Assembly (NCBI GenBank): GCA_946811695.1
Contig: OX328132.1
Location: forward strand, 121,718,235 to 121,782,234
Length of the DNA stretch: 64,000 bases
Reading direction: 5' to 3'
Origin: Gonocerus acuteangulatus
Taxonomy: Eukaryota; Arthropoda; Insecta; Hemiptera; Coreidae
Numbering within the stretch: the stretch's first letter is position 1; each line of letters begins with the position of its first letter. Below the pieces are notes generated by a model, which saw only the letters and a list, made by a program, of their open reading frames with translations, searched no databases and had not been told where the DNA came from. A program made the translations under genes and the position numbers. Shown here one piece after another: positions 1-10,888 of this stretch.

Positions 1-133
1 GGTGCAGCAAGGAATTATATATCATTTCCCAACGAGCCATGGGATGAGAAAATTCCTGCCGCCGGTGTAAATCGAACCCACCATCCCCCGCTTATGAGTC
101 TAAGGTGCTAGCCGCTAGACCACGGGAAACCCC
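1..133 (-). repeat. SINE-A, tRNA-derived (left-arm copy, truncated by window edge)
   Basis: On the minus strand the element starts near 133 with a tRNA-like head: an A-box-like region around GTGGTCTAG, then a B-box-like GGTTCGATTT. It continues into a body shared with the copies at 22,757, 24,653 and 50,717. The A-rich tail is lost at the window edge. It is the mirror of the right-arm copy, so it was present before the inverted duplication. RNA polymerase III promoter activity is inferred from family resemblance only. Confidence 0.75.
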
Positions 134-955
134 GGTACCCAATTATTATTATGAACACAAACGTAGGCATAATAACAAAAGATAAATGCCTTTAAGATTT
201 GTCTACAAAACTATGAAATAAAAAATATTTACTTACATGAATTTAGACGATGTGAGACAATAGGTTCTAGCTGTACTGATACTGATTCCTTAAACATTAA
301 GGCAGAAGTTTAGATATCTGTCTTAACAACTCAAAATAACATAAACCTGCACCAATATTCAAAGTAGAGTAAATTCCTGAAAAAAAAACAGCAACATAGA
401 AAATCAAAATACAAAATTATCCCTGTAAGCAAATTGAGCAAAGTATAACATGGAATGGCAAAGAACAAAATAAAACATATAACATAAAATATGACATATA
501 ACATATTAATATTATATTATATCATGGAATGACATCATATAACCAAATAAAAGATAATTTTTTAATTGTCTCCAGCATTTAGCTAAACCATGTAAGAATG
601 AACTCAAAATTCTATAAATGGAAATTTCCTAACACATAAGAATAACCAAAAACGCAAGAAGATTTAGATGAGCAGAAGTATATAACTTGAAACCCGTTCT
701 TATTTATAAGCATACACTCCCTATTCTAGCATAAAATTATAATGCATATTTATATTAAACAGAGAGGATGACATCAGGATCTCTCATGAGTAAACAAGAA
801 ACAACAGTTCATAATCTGCATTGTTCACATGAAAACTCAAATCAATTACACTGACGAGCCCAAGAACAGGATTACTAGTAAAAAGAAAATAATAATATCC
901 AAGGGCTATCTTTGTAACTCAGACTTTGCATTGACATGAATTACCAGAAATTACA

Positions 956-1163
956 TATTCATGACTACCAAACACACTCAATATTGATCTATAAAAACAA
1001 TATGACAAAAAAAAAAAAAAAAGAAATAACAAGTTCACTTTTAAAAACGAAATGTCATACTATCAATGAAAAATTCTGAAGATCCTGGCAGACAAGTATC
1101 AGGACACCCATATAACCGTATAAGCTAGTAACCTACTGGACACTACAATAACAAGAATAACAG

Positions 1164-1223
<60 letters not shown>

Positions 1224-1631
1224 TCTCTTGAATACAGGCGAAGAAGTTTATTAAACACAGTGATTTTTGAGAACTCTCAACAAAAGTATTTCCAATGAAT
1301 CAATTATTTTCCTAAAAAATAAACTATTGAATATAAATAAAAATATGTTATGCTTTTCATTGCTTAAATAAACTGCATTGCCTAAGAGAAATCGTAACCA
1401 GTTTCATATTCACACACTGTAATGATACATATGTATGAATACCAAGCACACTCATTATTATTCTATAAAAACAATATGACAGCAATAAAACAAAATAAGT
1501 AGCTCATGTTTAAAATAAATTCTCATAGTATCCATTAAAAACTCTGAGGAGCCTGGAAGACATCTCTATCTGGACACCCATATAACCATATAAGCTAGTA
1601 ACCTACTCGACAATACTATTACTAGAAAAAA
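956..1631. repeat. Two diverged direct repeats within the left arm
   Basis: Sequence around 956-1,165 recurs, diverged, around 1,404-1,631. Both copies contain TCTATAAAAACAATATGACA, a GGACACCCATATAACC block and TAAGCTAGTAACCTACT, and each is followed by a TA tract. The spacing is about 450 bp. The right arm has only one, hybrid, copy. Confidence 0.7.
1172..1220. repeat. (TA)n microsatellite
   Basis: An uninterrupted TA dinucleotide run of about 49 bp between the two direct repeats of the left arm. A shorter TA run lies near 1,633-1,649. Confidence 0.95.
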
Positions 1632-1649
1632 GTATATATATATATATAT

Positions 1650-4600
1650 CTACAAGCGTTATCTACAAGCGTTTATCATAGTGGGGTACATTACTCTTTC
1701 AATTAATTTCTGTGAGATTTACAATAAGCACAAATCCACTTCAAGGTCTAAGTTTAATAAGTAACATAATGATAATTCATTGAAAATTGTATTCATTAGA
1801 CATACTTTCACTTTCATTAAAATGTAAAATAGAAGGGAAGATTATTTTGCATTCTCAGATGTATCTTTTTGTGAAGATTTTACAAGCAGGAACTATAGTT
1901 TTGGTTATGATTTTTTTACTAAGAGATTATATAATCAAATTACCAAGATCATTTTATTTATTGATGTATTATACCTACCTACTTTACTAAATTATTGAAA
2001 CATTTTTTTTTTTCTATAAGAAGAATACAATTTCAATTTTTATTCAATTTAATTTTTTAAGACATACTGAATTAGATATTTATACTAAAGTAATTGGAAT
2101 TATAATATTACTTACTCAGAAACTGATATTCTAATTATGATTGCTTGAGATGAAACAATTTGTTTAAAATAAACAGTTTTGCATTATTTCACATTAGGTA
2201 CCTACCTACTGACAAGGCAGAACAAATACCACTATAACCAGCACTTAACCACAGAAGAGTAATTTAATGGCATACATCGGAGATAATAATAATTTAAAAT
2301 AAAGAAATTATCCAAATAAGCCAGAATTAAAACTTTGAAATGAATGCAACAACATGATCGACTAGATTTTACACAAATTGGGGGAAATAAATTTCCCTTT
2401 TCACGACAAAGTTTCCCCGCATTTCCCCCCACAGCTAATTATTTCTATATCATTCAATTTACCTTAACAAATATATTGAAAATTTTAGAATATAATGTAC
2501 GATACGAATTTCATAAAATGAACGATTATTCACAATAATCCGTTAAAAATAAAAACATTTCAAAGTTTTTTATGCTCTAGGTAAGGATTTCTATTAGTGG
2601 TTAAATGACTAATTAGTCATTAGCAATATGTAAAATTGGACTTATTATTTATTTAAATTAAATCAAAGAAATATAAAGGATAAATTAACTAATAACAACT
2701 CGAAAGAGAAATAGTTAAACATTATGAAAGAGATACCAAAAACATAAAAGTACCTAGTACATGATTGCTTTATTATGACATTCTAGCCCTTAAATGGTCT
2801 TTATTTATAATCATATTTTCTTAATATCAAATGCGTAGCAACCATAATAATGCAAATAAGGCTTGAGTGAAGAACAATATCTGTGATTGAGATATTTAAT
2901 AATAGTGCCGAAAATAATAGGTACCAAATACCTACCTATCAAAGAGAATTATCATATTTTGTCAATAGCAAATGCGCAGCATCCATATTCATGAACATAA
3001 GACTTGCGCAACGAAAAATATCATTGATTGAGACATTTAATCGTGGCAAAAACAATAATACAAAGTACCTATCAATGAGAATTATCATATTGTTTAATTA
3101 GCAAATGCATAGAACTAAATTAAAGAAATTTAAACCTACAAGAAGAAAAATATGAAGATGTCTAAAGTATTTTATCTCCGTTAATTAATAAGAACTGGAT
3201 CAGAAGTGTATGAATTAGGATATTTATTGGTTGGGTTTGATGAAAATAACTAAATATTTACTGGAAGATTCCATTTTAGATCGATAAGAAGGCCCGCCTC
3301 CTGCCACACCCTTCCTACATCAAGGGAGCCAGTCAAGAGGAGGCAAACCAGTTCTGAGATTCAGTGAAGTGTATAATACAATGGCTAGCTAGCACACCAC
3401 AACGGGGGACGAAAATACAACATTGGGGGAGCAATGATAAGCAAAATATGCCACAACTACATTTCAGTGACAGTGTTGCCAACGATTTTATAAACTACAC
3501 GTGGCAATAATCATGTACAAAATAGTGCATACGTTCTGCGCAATAATTCCATTTAGAAAAATTTAAAAAAAACAAAACAAAAAATGAACTTGGCAAAGAG
3601 ATTTTTTACACAGAATCTATCAATGATATCAAGTCGGAATATTTAATGTGCAATATGGTTATTCATAGTTTAAAACGTTTCAATTTCATTAAACTTTACA
3701 ATAAATAATCCTACTTGGTGGTTACTACCATTTTGTTTTGCTTAGTGATAAGTATTAGAAGCACAGTAAGATTAAGTGAATATAAATCACTTCTATTTAC
3801 TAAGCGACAAGTAAGCTACCCAACTACTATTCGGGGGGGGGCAGTAATCACTTGCCACTTTGTGTAAATAGCCCGAAAAGTGAATAGTGACAACCAACAA
3901 CATCAGGTGTGTATTTTTTAAAAATTTCTTTTAGCTTTTCTCACTTTAGTGTCTGCTCGTTGTAAAGAACGTTAAACTGTTCGAATCTAATTGTCATGAA
4001 ACGTTTGTACACCTTTTGATGTCCGATTGTCAGCTCAGCTAATAGTTGGCCTAAATAGCATCTCTTCGTAGAATCAACTGTCAGGGCTACAACCGATTCC
4101 TTTTCTTCAATTCTTCATTTCAAATAACATAATAACTTAATACTCCGAAACGGTAAGTCTACACTGATCTTTTTGCAGCATCACTTTTTCCACAAGATAG
4201 TTATTTCGATGCGATTGGAAGTTATTAAGAAGTACTGTTGTATGACAACGTTAATTATACACTGACCCAGCTGTGATTGGTGGATATTATGAAAAATGTT
4301 TGTATGACAATGTTAATTATTCACTGATCCTTAATCCCTTTGCAACATCACTTTTCAACAAGGTGGGTACATCGCTGCGATTGGTGGTTGTATTATGTAT
4401 ATATATCTTCATTTTAAAAAGTCAGGATGGAGAGCTAAGAAAGAGGAAAAGATTCAATTTAATCTTTATCTTTAATTAATTTGCAATTGTTTGAAAATGT
4501 CGAAGCATTTCATAGCCACGTTGAACTGACTTATAGAGGTGGAGGATATGATGTTTAATTTGCTATTATCAAATCCTATAGCCCAATACTTCAGGTCCAC

Positions 4601-4730
4601 ATGGGCATACAATCCTTTCAATTTATCAACAGATCGTAAATTAATTTTAGCGCGATAAGGACTAAAATCACTGACACTTTATATTTTTATTTTATTTTAT
4701 ATATAGATATGTGTCTGCAGGTGTGTGTGC
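1650..4730. other. Anonymous AT-rich DNA of the left arm
   Basis: No protein domain, RNA gene or recognisable transposon is visible. Short ORFs (for example at 1,787-1,990, 2,883-3,101 and 4,273-4,479) have low-complexity, AT-driven translations. Several are matched in the right arm only because the DNA itself is duplicated. Confidence 0.6.
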
Positions 4731-4989
4731 TTTTTTTTTGTAATGTTAGGAGTTAGGGCTGGCTGCCCTAACACATGTGCTGGCTACGAGGAAATGTGGA
4801 GTGTACCTGGGAAGGAGGGTTTCGGTTACAGGCCGAAAAGGCTGTTTTATTGTAGTCAGAGCATAGATGTCATTGCCTTATTTTGAGAATGCTATTCGGC
4901 ACTTACAGCCCAAGTGTTCGGGTCTCGCCCTTCAGACTGATATACCATATTCCCCGGATTGGCCGTGGCATGATCCTAAAGGTTTGGCC

Positions 4990-5110
4990 GAGAAGAGGTC
5001 GTTGATCCTTCAAGAAGAGATCGTCTTGGAAGGCATTGTCGTGGTTCGGTAATGAGAATAATAAAACTACATTTTTAGCGTGTTTCCTTTTGCCCTCCAT
5101 TGGGAGGAAA
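4990..5110. repeat. Possible PLE terminal-repeat remnant at the inner end of the left arm
   Basis: The stretch with GGTTCGGTAATGAG followed by AATAAAACTACATTTTTAGCG resembles the PLE-like terminal sequence at 39,029-39,075, which has GGTTCGGTCACTG then AATAAAACTACATTTTATCG. The same resemblance appears, reverse complemented, in the right arm near 17,345-17,400. No hammerhead core survives here. The assignment rests on about 35 aligned bases. Confidence 0.35.
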
Positions 5111-5199
5111 CCCGCCTATGGGGGTTAACCTCATTACGCAGTCCAGAAGTGCAGACTAGAACATTTAACGTTTCAGAACCCACAGTACAGGATAATAAC

Positions 5200-5200
<1 letters not shown>

Positions 5201-5258
<58 letters not shown>
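5201..5258. repeat. (TA)n microsatellite, apparent Gypsy insertion target
   Basis: A TA run of nearly 60 bp lies between the inverted-arm sequence and the terminal TGTAAC of the Gypsy LTR. The right arm has an equivalent TA run at 17,169-17,229 without an LTR, so the Gypsy element probably inserted into or beside this tract. A target-site duplication cannot be read because the other flank falls in the scaffold gap. Confidence 0.85.
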
Positions 5259-5261
<3 letters not shown>

Positions 5262-5713
5262 ACATGTAGGAAACCAGGAGCAGGAAAAATAAATAAAATA
5301 ATAAAAAAAAGGAAAGGCTAAATGAAATAGGTTTAGCATGATGAAACTTATTTTTATTATTTAATATTAGTACCCCTTTAATTTTTAATAGCCCTTTCAA
5401 AACTTGAACTGTGCCCAGGCCTAATAAGAGTTGGCAAGTGGTAGCAGAGACTTACCAAGGGTCTGCATCTCTTCTTCGCCAGTCCACCGGTCACAAGATC
5501 TGCCTGCTTATCTGGTCCAGATGACACTGCCCTCCTATTGTCTAGGACCCCCCTCTCCTCCTAGGCCTGGGCAGCTAGTTCCTATATCCCATAGATAGCA
5601 GGGCAGTCCACTATCTATGGCTATCACCAAATATTTACACACTACAAGCATTCTACAAACAAAGACATACAACTACAAAATATTCTACAACTACTCCTAT
5701 AACTATGGTTACA
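5258..5713 (-). repeat. Gypsy 3' LTR (456 bp, full length)
   Basis: It begins TGTAACATG on the plus strand and ends GGTTACA, giving 6-bp inverted termini. Its first 247 bases match the right-hand LTR at 12,248-12,494 essentially base for base. The near-identity of the shared part suggests a fairly recent insertion. The (TA)n tract abuts it on the left. Confidence 0.9.
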
Positions 5714-5725
5714 TTACCCCCTAAT
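5714..5725 (-). promoter_or_regulatory. Gypsy polypurine tract
   Basis: Immediately inside the 3' LTR the minus strand reads ATTAGGGGGTAA, a short purine-rich run in the position expected for plus-strand DNA priming in LTR retrotransposons. Its location next to the LTR terminal dinucleotide supports the boundary at 5,713. Confidence 0.7.
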
Positions 5726-5783
5726 TCACTAAAGTATTTTATCTTCTGATAAATACTTTCCAAGTCACTACACAGCACTATCA

Positions 5784-6792
5784 CTACACTGTAAGTGAAG
5801 CATCGTCCGGGCGAAAGATCCTCACCCCGGCGCACTCAGTTCTTGCTGCCGTTTCCACATTTCGCACAGACTGGTTCTTCTTGAAGTACCTCCTCACCGC
5901 CACCCCGACTATAATAGCTGCCACACAAGTAGTTGCAGTAGATGCACCTCCCCAGGTCCAGAATCTCATGGAGCTCTCCCTTGTGGCCAATTCTTGATAA
6001 AGGTTGCTCCAAGCTGGCAAACACGCAGGGTGGAACGTCGCCATTGTGGAGAGGGACGGTTGTAGGAAAGCCATACTTGACTTTGTCGACACCCGCAAAG
6101 CCTCTTTCTTGTAGCACGGACTGAGTAGTCCGCTCTTGACTAACGAAAAGGTAGCTTCCTTGGTGTCTCGTTTCTACCAAAAGCCTTGCAGATAGTTCTT
6201 GGACCGGGCGCCTCTCCATTTTCATTCGTTGTTCCAATGGCATCAGAGGCAGATCAATGAAGGCTAGTACCCCATCTGCGCTCGCTATAACCTGGACCGT
6301 TGCTGCGGCGTAGTATACTTGCTCATGGAGCCGGCCATCTTGGGTCAATAGTGCCAAATCTGCTGGGCTAGCCTCCGCAATACCTGCCAAAACACTTATT
6401 AATTCCTGGGGGCTTACCAGCTCTCTATTGAACCTTCCATCTATCAACCCCTCTACTCCTAACATTACTCTCCTAAGTTTCACCAAATACTCGGTGAAGC
6501 CCAGTCCCAAGCTTCTCAAAGAGGAGGAAAAGGGTAAGGATAGGGAGGGTTGGTGTCCAATAGCCGTGGGATTACCCTGCAACACCCTCATGTGACGGCC
6601 TTCTTCCCGGAACACCCTTTTTATCACCCCAAAGATCCGCGTCCCACGTCTACTCATCGTTAGGTCTCTGAACGCCTCTCCTCCGGAGGGAATATGGTGA
6701 TCGTGGCCGGGGTCCCTGTTCCCGCACTCCTGGCGTCCAGGTCGCATCCTTGGGGTCGTTGCTCGGAGAACTAGAGGAGGAACGACGCTCAC
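5784..6792 (-). pseudogene. Env-like ORF remnant of the Gypsy element
   Basis: Downstream of pol lie a 318-codon frame (5,836-6,792) and an overlapping 104-codon frame (5,784-6,098). The middle of the longer frame, from about residue 90, has the pattern of an errantivirus-type envelope ectodomain: a predicted helical stretch, then a hydrophobic strand-like segment (GVLAFIDLPLMPLE). The shorter frame carries a hydrophobic, membrane-span-like segment (ATTCVAAIIVGVAV) followed by a basic tail, as at an envelope C-terminus. The two parts are in different frames, so no intact product is encoded. The first ~60 codons of the long frame overlap the 3' end of pol in another frame and are probably not part of the protein. 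Env homology is inferred from position and pattern. It could instead be an unrelated accessory ORF. Confidence 0.5.
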
Positions 6793-7813
6793 TCGAAGGT
6801 TGGGAGTCTACGCCCCGTCGGCCGTATAAACGTCTGGATCTTTCGCGGTGCCTCCCCCCCTCATTTGCGCCCTCCTCCCGTCCTATAGGCTGGGGTGAAC
6901 CGCTCCGTTCGGCTTCCTCCTCTTGACCTACTTCTCCCTCAGGGGCTGAGTCGGATAGGACCTCATCGGGGGTAGTCGTTTCCGAAGGTGGCGACGAAAA
7001 CTGGCCGCCGAGAGGACAACTAGGATCTGGACACGAAGGGGATGCCCCCGCACTCACGGGACAGTCAGAATGATCGGTCGCCCTTGCCTCGCTTTCCCCT
7101 TCTTCCGCGTCACCAGCCCGGTCTGGCGTCTGGTAATTCAAGTCATATGGACGCCCTGGCTCCATCGCCCAAGACCACTCGTCGTTTGCCTCTTCCTCGT
7201 CCTGCTCTTCGCGGTACGACCTATTAGTCGTTTCAGCCTCCTCTCTCTCCGGATCCATATTCCCCTTAGTCGCGGCCTTCTTAAGGCGGTTGATGTGCAC
7301 AACTGCTCGCGCCCCGGTAGACAGCTCGACCTCATAATTAACCCGGGAGAGTACACGGGTGACTTGATGCGGCCCCGTCCATGGACGGTGGAACTTCGGA
7401 CAGTGACCCGGTTTGACCGCTGGCACATTTAAGTACACCCAGTCACCCGCTGCTAGCTCGCGCTCTTTCCTCCGAGAGTTTACGAAGGCTGTTCGACGTT
7501 GATAACATCGCTCGGATCGTACCAGCGCCTCTCGATATGCTTCCGAAAGCCGCTTCCGTAGCTGTATCACATGATCTTCCGGTAAGAGCCTATCTCGGTC
7601 CTCCTGGTTCAAGCTAGGCCCTAGATCGCAGTCGAAAGGGGTGACTAACTCCCGTCCTAAAAGTAGGTAATTGGGGGAGTACCCAGTCGAGGAGTGGGGG
7701 ATGGCTCGGTACGCCATAACTGCATACGGGACCCAACGGTCCCAATCTCTACCATCCCGCCGCACAAAATGTGTGATCGAATCCGTGATCGTGCGATGGA
7801 GGCGTTCTACCAT
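6650..7813 (-). pseudogene. pol: Gypsy pol, 3' part: end of integrase core and C-terminal region (frameshifted)
   Basis: This 387-codon frame begins inside the integrase core with MVERLHRTITD, where the glutamate of the VER motif is the expected third catalytic residue. It continues through the integrase C-terminal region (GDWVYLNVPAVKPG, then a KFHRPWTGPHQVTRVL segment like the Gypsy GPF/Y module). After about residue 190 comes a long Glu/Ser/Pro-rich, low-complexity tail of some 190 residues ending in a basic segment. The opening ATG is an internal Met, not a real start: the frame is simply the continuation of the upstream pol frame, displaced by a frameshift near 7,845-7,855 at a run of seven T (plus strand). 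The env-like frame overlaps its 3' end. Confidence 0.88.
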
Positions 7814-10800
7814 GCCATTGCACTCCGGATGATAGGCTGTAGTCTGCAGCTTTTTTTATCCCAAGAGCTCTGCATACTTCCTTGAAGAGAGAAGAAACAA
7901 AGTTTCTCCCTTGGTCAGTGAGCAGCCTCTTTGGCACACCATGTCTCGTCACAATATTCTCCACAAAGGCTACGGCCGTCTCTTGAGCGGTCTGCTCCTT
8001 TATAGGGATTGCTTCGGCGTACCTCGTAAAATTGTCGATAAAAGTCAGTAGATATCTATGCCCTCTCCTTGACCTTGGTAGAGGGCCAAAAATATCTAAT
8101 GACACCTGCTCGAATGGGCCACTGGCCACATACGGCACTTCCAGAGGCACCTTCAGGCCTGGTGGGCTCTTTCGCTGAGCACACCTATGGCAGCTCTCAA
8201 CGAAGTTCCGTGCATCCTTCTCCATAGAGGGCCAATAAAAGGACCCCCTTAAGTTGGCAAGCGTGCGTTCTATACCCGGGTGTCCCGCCCATGGCTTCGA
8301 ATGGTGGTATTCGAGGATCTTTAGCCTAAGCGACTCCGGAACTAGGAGACGCCAATCACTCCCTTCGAGATCAACAGCCCAGTACCACAATCCTTCTGCA
8401 TCGGCCCTGACACTACCGCCCTCCCTTGCCAGCTTCTGGCACCAGCCATCTTGCTCTTGGGCCCTCCGGATGTGGCTCCGGGTGAGGGGGTACCGGGTCC
8501 GTATCTCAGCAACGGAGCGGCTTAGCGCGTCTGCATTTTTATGATTCACTCCGGGCTTGTGTTCAACGACATATTCGAATTCCTCAAGGCGCAAGGCCCA
8601 TCGAGTCAGCCGAGAAGAGGGGTCCCTCAGACTTAGCATCCATTTAAGAGCAGCATGGTCGGTAATTAACTTAAATTTTCGCCCAAGCAAGTAACATCGA
8701 AAGAGCTTTGTCGCCCAAACGACCGCCAACAACTCTCGTTCAGTGGCAGAGTAGTTACATTCCGGCCCCTTCAATTGCCTGCTGGCATAGCAAATGGGCC
8801 TCTCGACGCCTCCCTGCACTTGAGACAACACAGCCCCAAGAGCTACTCCGGAAGCGTCCGTAGAGAGCACGAAGGGGTCTCGGAAGTCCGGATACACTAG
8901 TAGGAGGTCGGAGGTCAAGGCCTCCTTCAGGTCCGCGAATGATTTCTCCTGCGCAGGCTCCCAGACAAAAGTAGCTCGAGTCTTTGTTAGCTCAGTAAGG
9001 GCTTTCGCCCTACTTGCGAACTCCGGGATAAAACGGCGATAGTAGCTCGCTAAACCGAGGAAGCTACGTACCTCGCGTGCATTCCGTGGTTTCGGAAAGG
9101 TTTTTACTGCTTCCACCTTTCCAGGGTCGGGTTTGACTCCACTGTCAGTCACCACATGCCCTAAGTACATGACCTCCTTGGCCGCGAATGTACACTTTCG
9201 TAGGTTGACCTTTAAATTCGCCCCGCGAAGTAAGTTAAATACTTCCTCCAGCCGGGCGATATGCTCACCGAGTGTGGCGCTGTACACCACTACGTCATCG
9301 AGATATACAAAACAGCCGGTACCCTTTAGACGACCTAATAGCTGTTCCATCAACCTTTGGAAGGTAGCCGGAGCCCCTGCCAATCCGAAAGCCATTTTCC
9401 TGTACTCGAAATGGCCTCCCTCGGTGGTGAACGCTGTCTTCTCCTGGTCTTCCGGGGCTATGGGGATTTGATGGTATCCACTGGCTAAGTCCAGTGTGCT
9501 AAAGTACCGGCAATTGCCGAGCTGTTCTAGTGTTTCCTGAATCAGGGGTAGAGGGTATGTGTCCACCCGAGTAACGGCATTAAGCCCACGGAAATCAGTG
9601 CAAAACCGATATCGCACCTCCCCATCCGGCGATTTCTTTTTTACTAGTACAACTGGAGCCTGCCAAGGACTAGTGGAGGGCGTAATTATACCCCTTTCCA
9701 GCATAGAATTCAGCTGCTCCGCCACCACGGCTTTCTCCGCGTACGGGACCCTATACGGTCTCTTCACCACAGGCCGGGCATTACCCGTAACTATCCGATG
9801 TTGGACGGGTAGCGCGCAACCTTCCCCTCTGGGCTCTTCGAAGAGATCCTGGAAGCGAGAAAGAAGCTCCAACAAGGGCTTCTTTTCTACCACGGGGAGG
9901 TGTCGGAGCTTCTCCTGTAGGTCCGACCCTGTCTTTACGGTTTGTTTCGCTTTGGCGGGGGACTCACCTTGACCTTCTGCCAGTGACCAATTACCTTCCT
10001 CAACCCTACCAAGAGGGGAGTCACGACGTAGTACGACTGACCCTCCACTGAGATTAACCACCTGTATCCACGCGGATCCCTCCACGACCTCACTCACGCT
10101 ACGCCCTGTGCGCACTCCAGATGTAAGCCCTTCTAGTGGCTCAATTAAAATATTACCCCGCCTTATGGCCGCAGGCACTCGAACAGCCACTGTCGCCTCA
10201 GAATAAGCCGGAAGGGATACCTCCTGGCACAATCTGACATAAGGAGATTTCCGTTCCCTCCGGCGTGCTTTGCGCCCGGAGCCATTACTTATTGTATGAG
10301 CGTCTCCGGAGCTACTCTTCTGGCTAACGGTACAACCCCCTGCGGATCCGGCAGCACTGACAATGTTTGACGAACTAACTCCTGAACCGGGGCAAGACCA
10401 CTTCTCTTCCAAGATACGGGTCCTAGCCACGACCCCCTCGATCCACTTCCTGTCTCTTTCTTCACTTTGAGCCTCGGTTACCGTCTCTGTCGAAGTCACC
10501 CCAAGAGAAGTGGTAAGGGTCCCCAAGTCGTAATTCCTCCCACCTATACTTATTCTAGCTCCAACGCGGCCTAGCAAGTCTCGACCGAGGATTCCCCCTC
10601 CCGAGGGGAGCACCCGGGCTACGGCGACCCTGTGTCGGAAAGAAAACCCTGGGAGTTCAATGTCCACGACTTGTTCCCCTTCCAGCGGCAATAAATGGTC
10701 TGTTACACCGCGGACCTTAAAAGAAACTGGCTGAAGCCCCGCCCCCGGCGCAGGCCGATTAAGAACTGTGATGTCCGCTCCCGTATCTACCATCATCTCC

Positions 10801-10844
10801 AAGTCTTGCCCATTTACCTTTACTGGGATAATAAGGCGGGGCAC
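7749..10844 (-). pseudogene. pol: Gypsy pol: protease, reverse transcriptase, RNase H and integrase (5' part)
   Basis: The 1,031-codon frame holds the enzymatic domains in Gypsy order. Protease is near residues 1-110, with VDTGAD. Reverse transcriptase spans about 370-560, with YRFCTDFRGLN and FVYLDDVVVYS. RNase H lies near 630-750, with STDASGVALG. The integrase zinc finger is near 840-895 (H-H...CHRC), followed by catalytic aspartates in SLDIFGP and TDQGRNF. The listed first codon is GTG; the frame is open further upstream and overlaps the gag stop in the -1 frame relative to gag, suggesting expression by -1 frameshifting. After LGIKKAAD the translation becomes nonsense, so the catalytic glutamate is in another frame. 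Sequencing or assembly error at the homopolymer is the main alternative to true inactivation. Confidence 0.95.
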
Positions 10845-10888
10845 CCCGCAAGTTTTTCGTAGGTCATTTATACGCTTGTCCCCCCGAT

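Larger units (their letters stand above)
1..5257. repeat. Left arm of a large inverted duplication
   Basis: Base 1 pairs with base 22,889 of the right arm, and the match runs inward to the (TA)n tract at about 5,201-5,258. Matching landmarks include a SINE-A at the outer end, a G-run at about 3,833 opposite C-runs in the right arm, and the segment around 4,735-5,170. By eye the arms differ by scattered substitutions and small indels, perhaps 1-3 percent, plus two larger rearrangements reported separately. The arm holds no convincing gene: ORFs are 60-90 codons and mostly mirrored as noncoding in the other arm. The outer limit lies beyond the window. Confidence 0.9.

Noticed and set aside
1787..4479. 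Conserved small genes because the same ORFs appear in both inverted arms
   Set aside because: The whole DNA is duplicated, so matching ORFs carry no evidence of selection.
5067..5400. ORFs rich in Tyr-Ile repeats around TA tracts (also near 17,048, 34,630, 44,774, 57,386)
   Set aside because: They are translations of (TA)n microsatellites.
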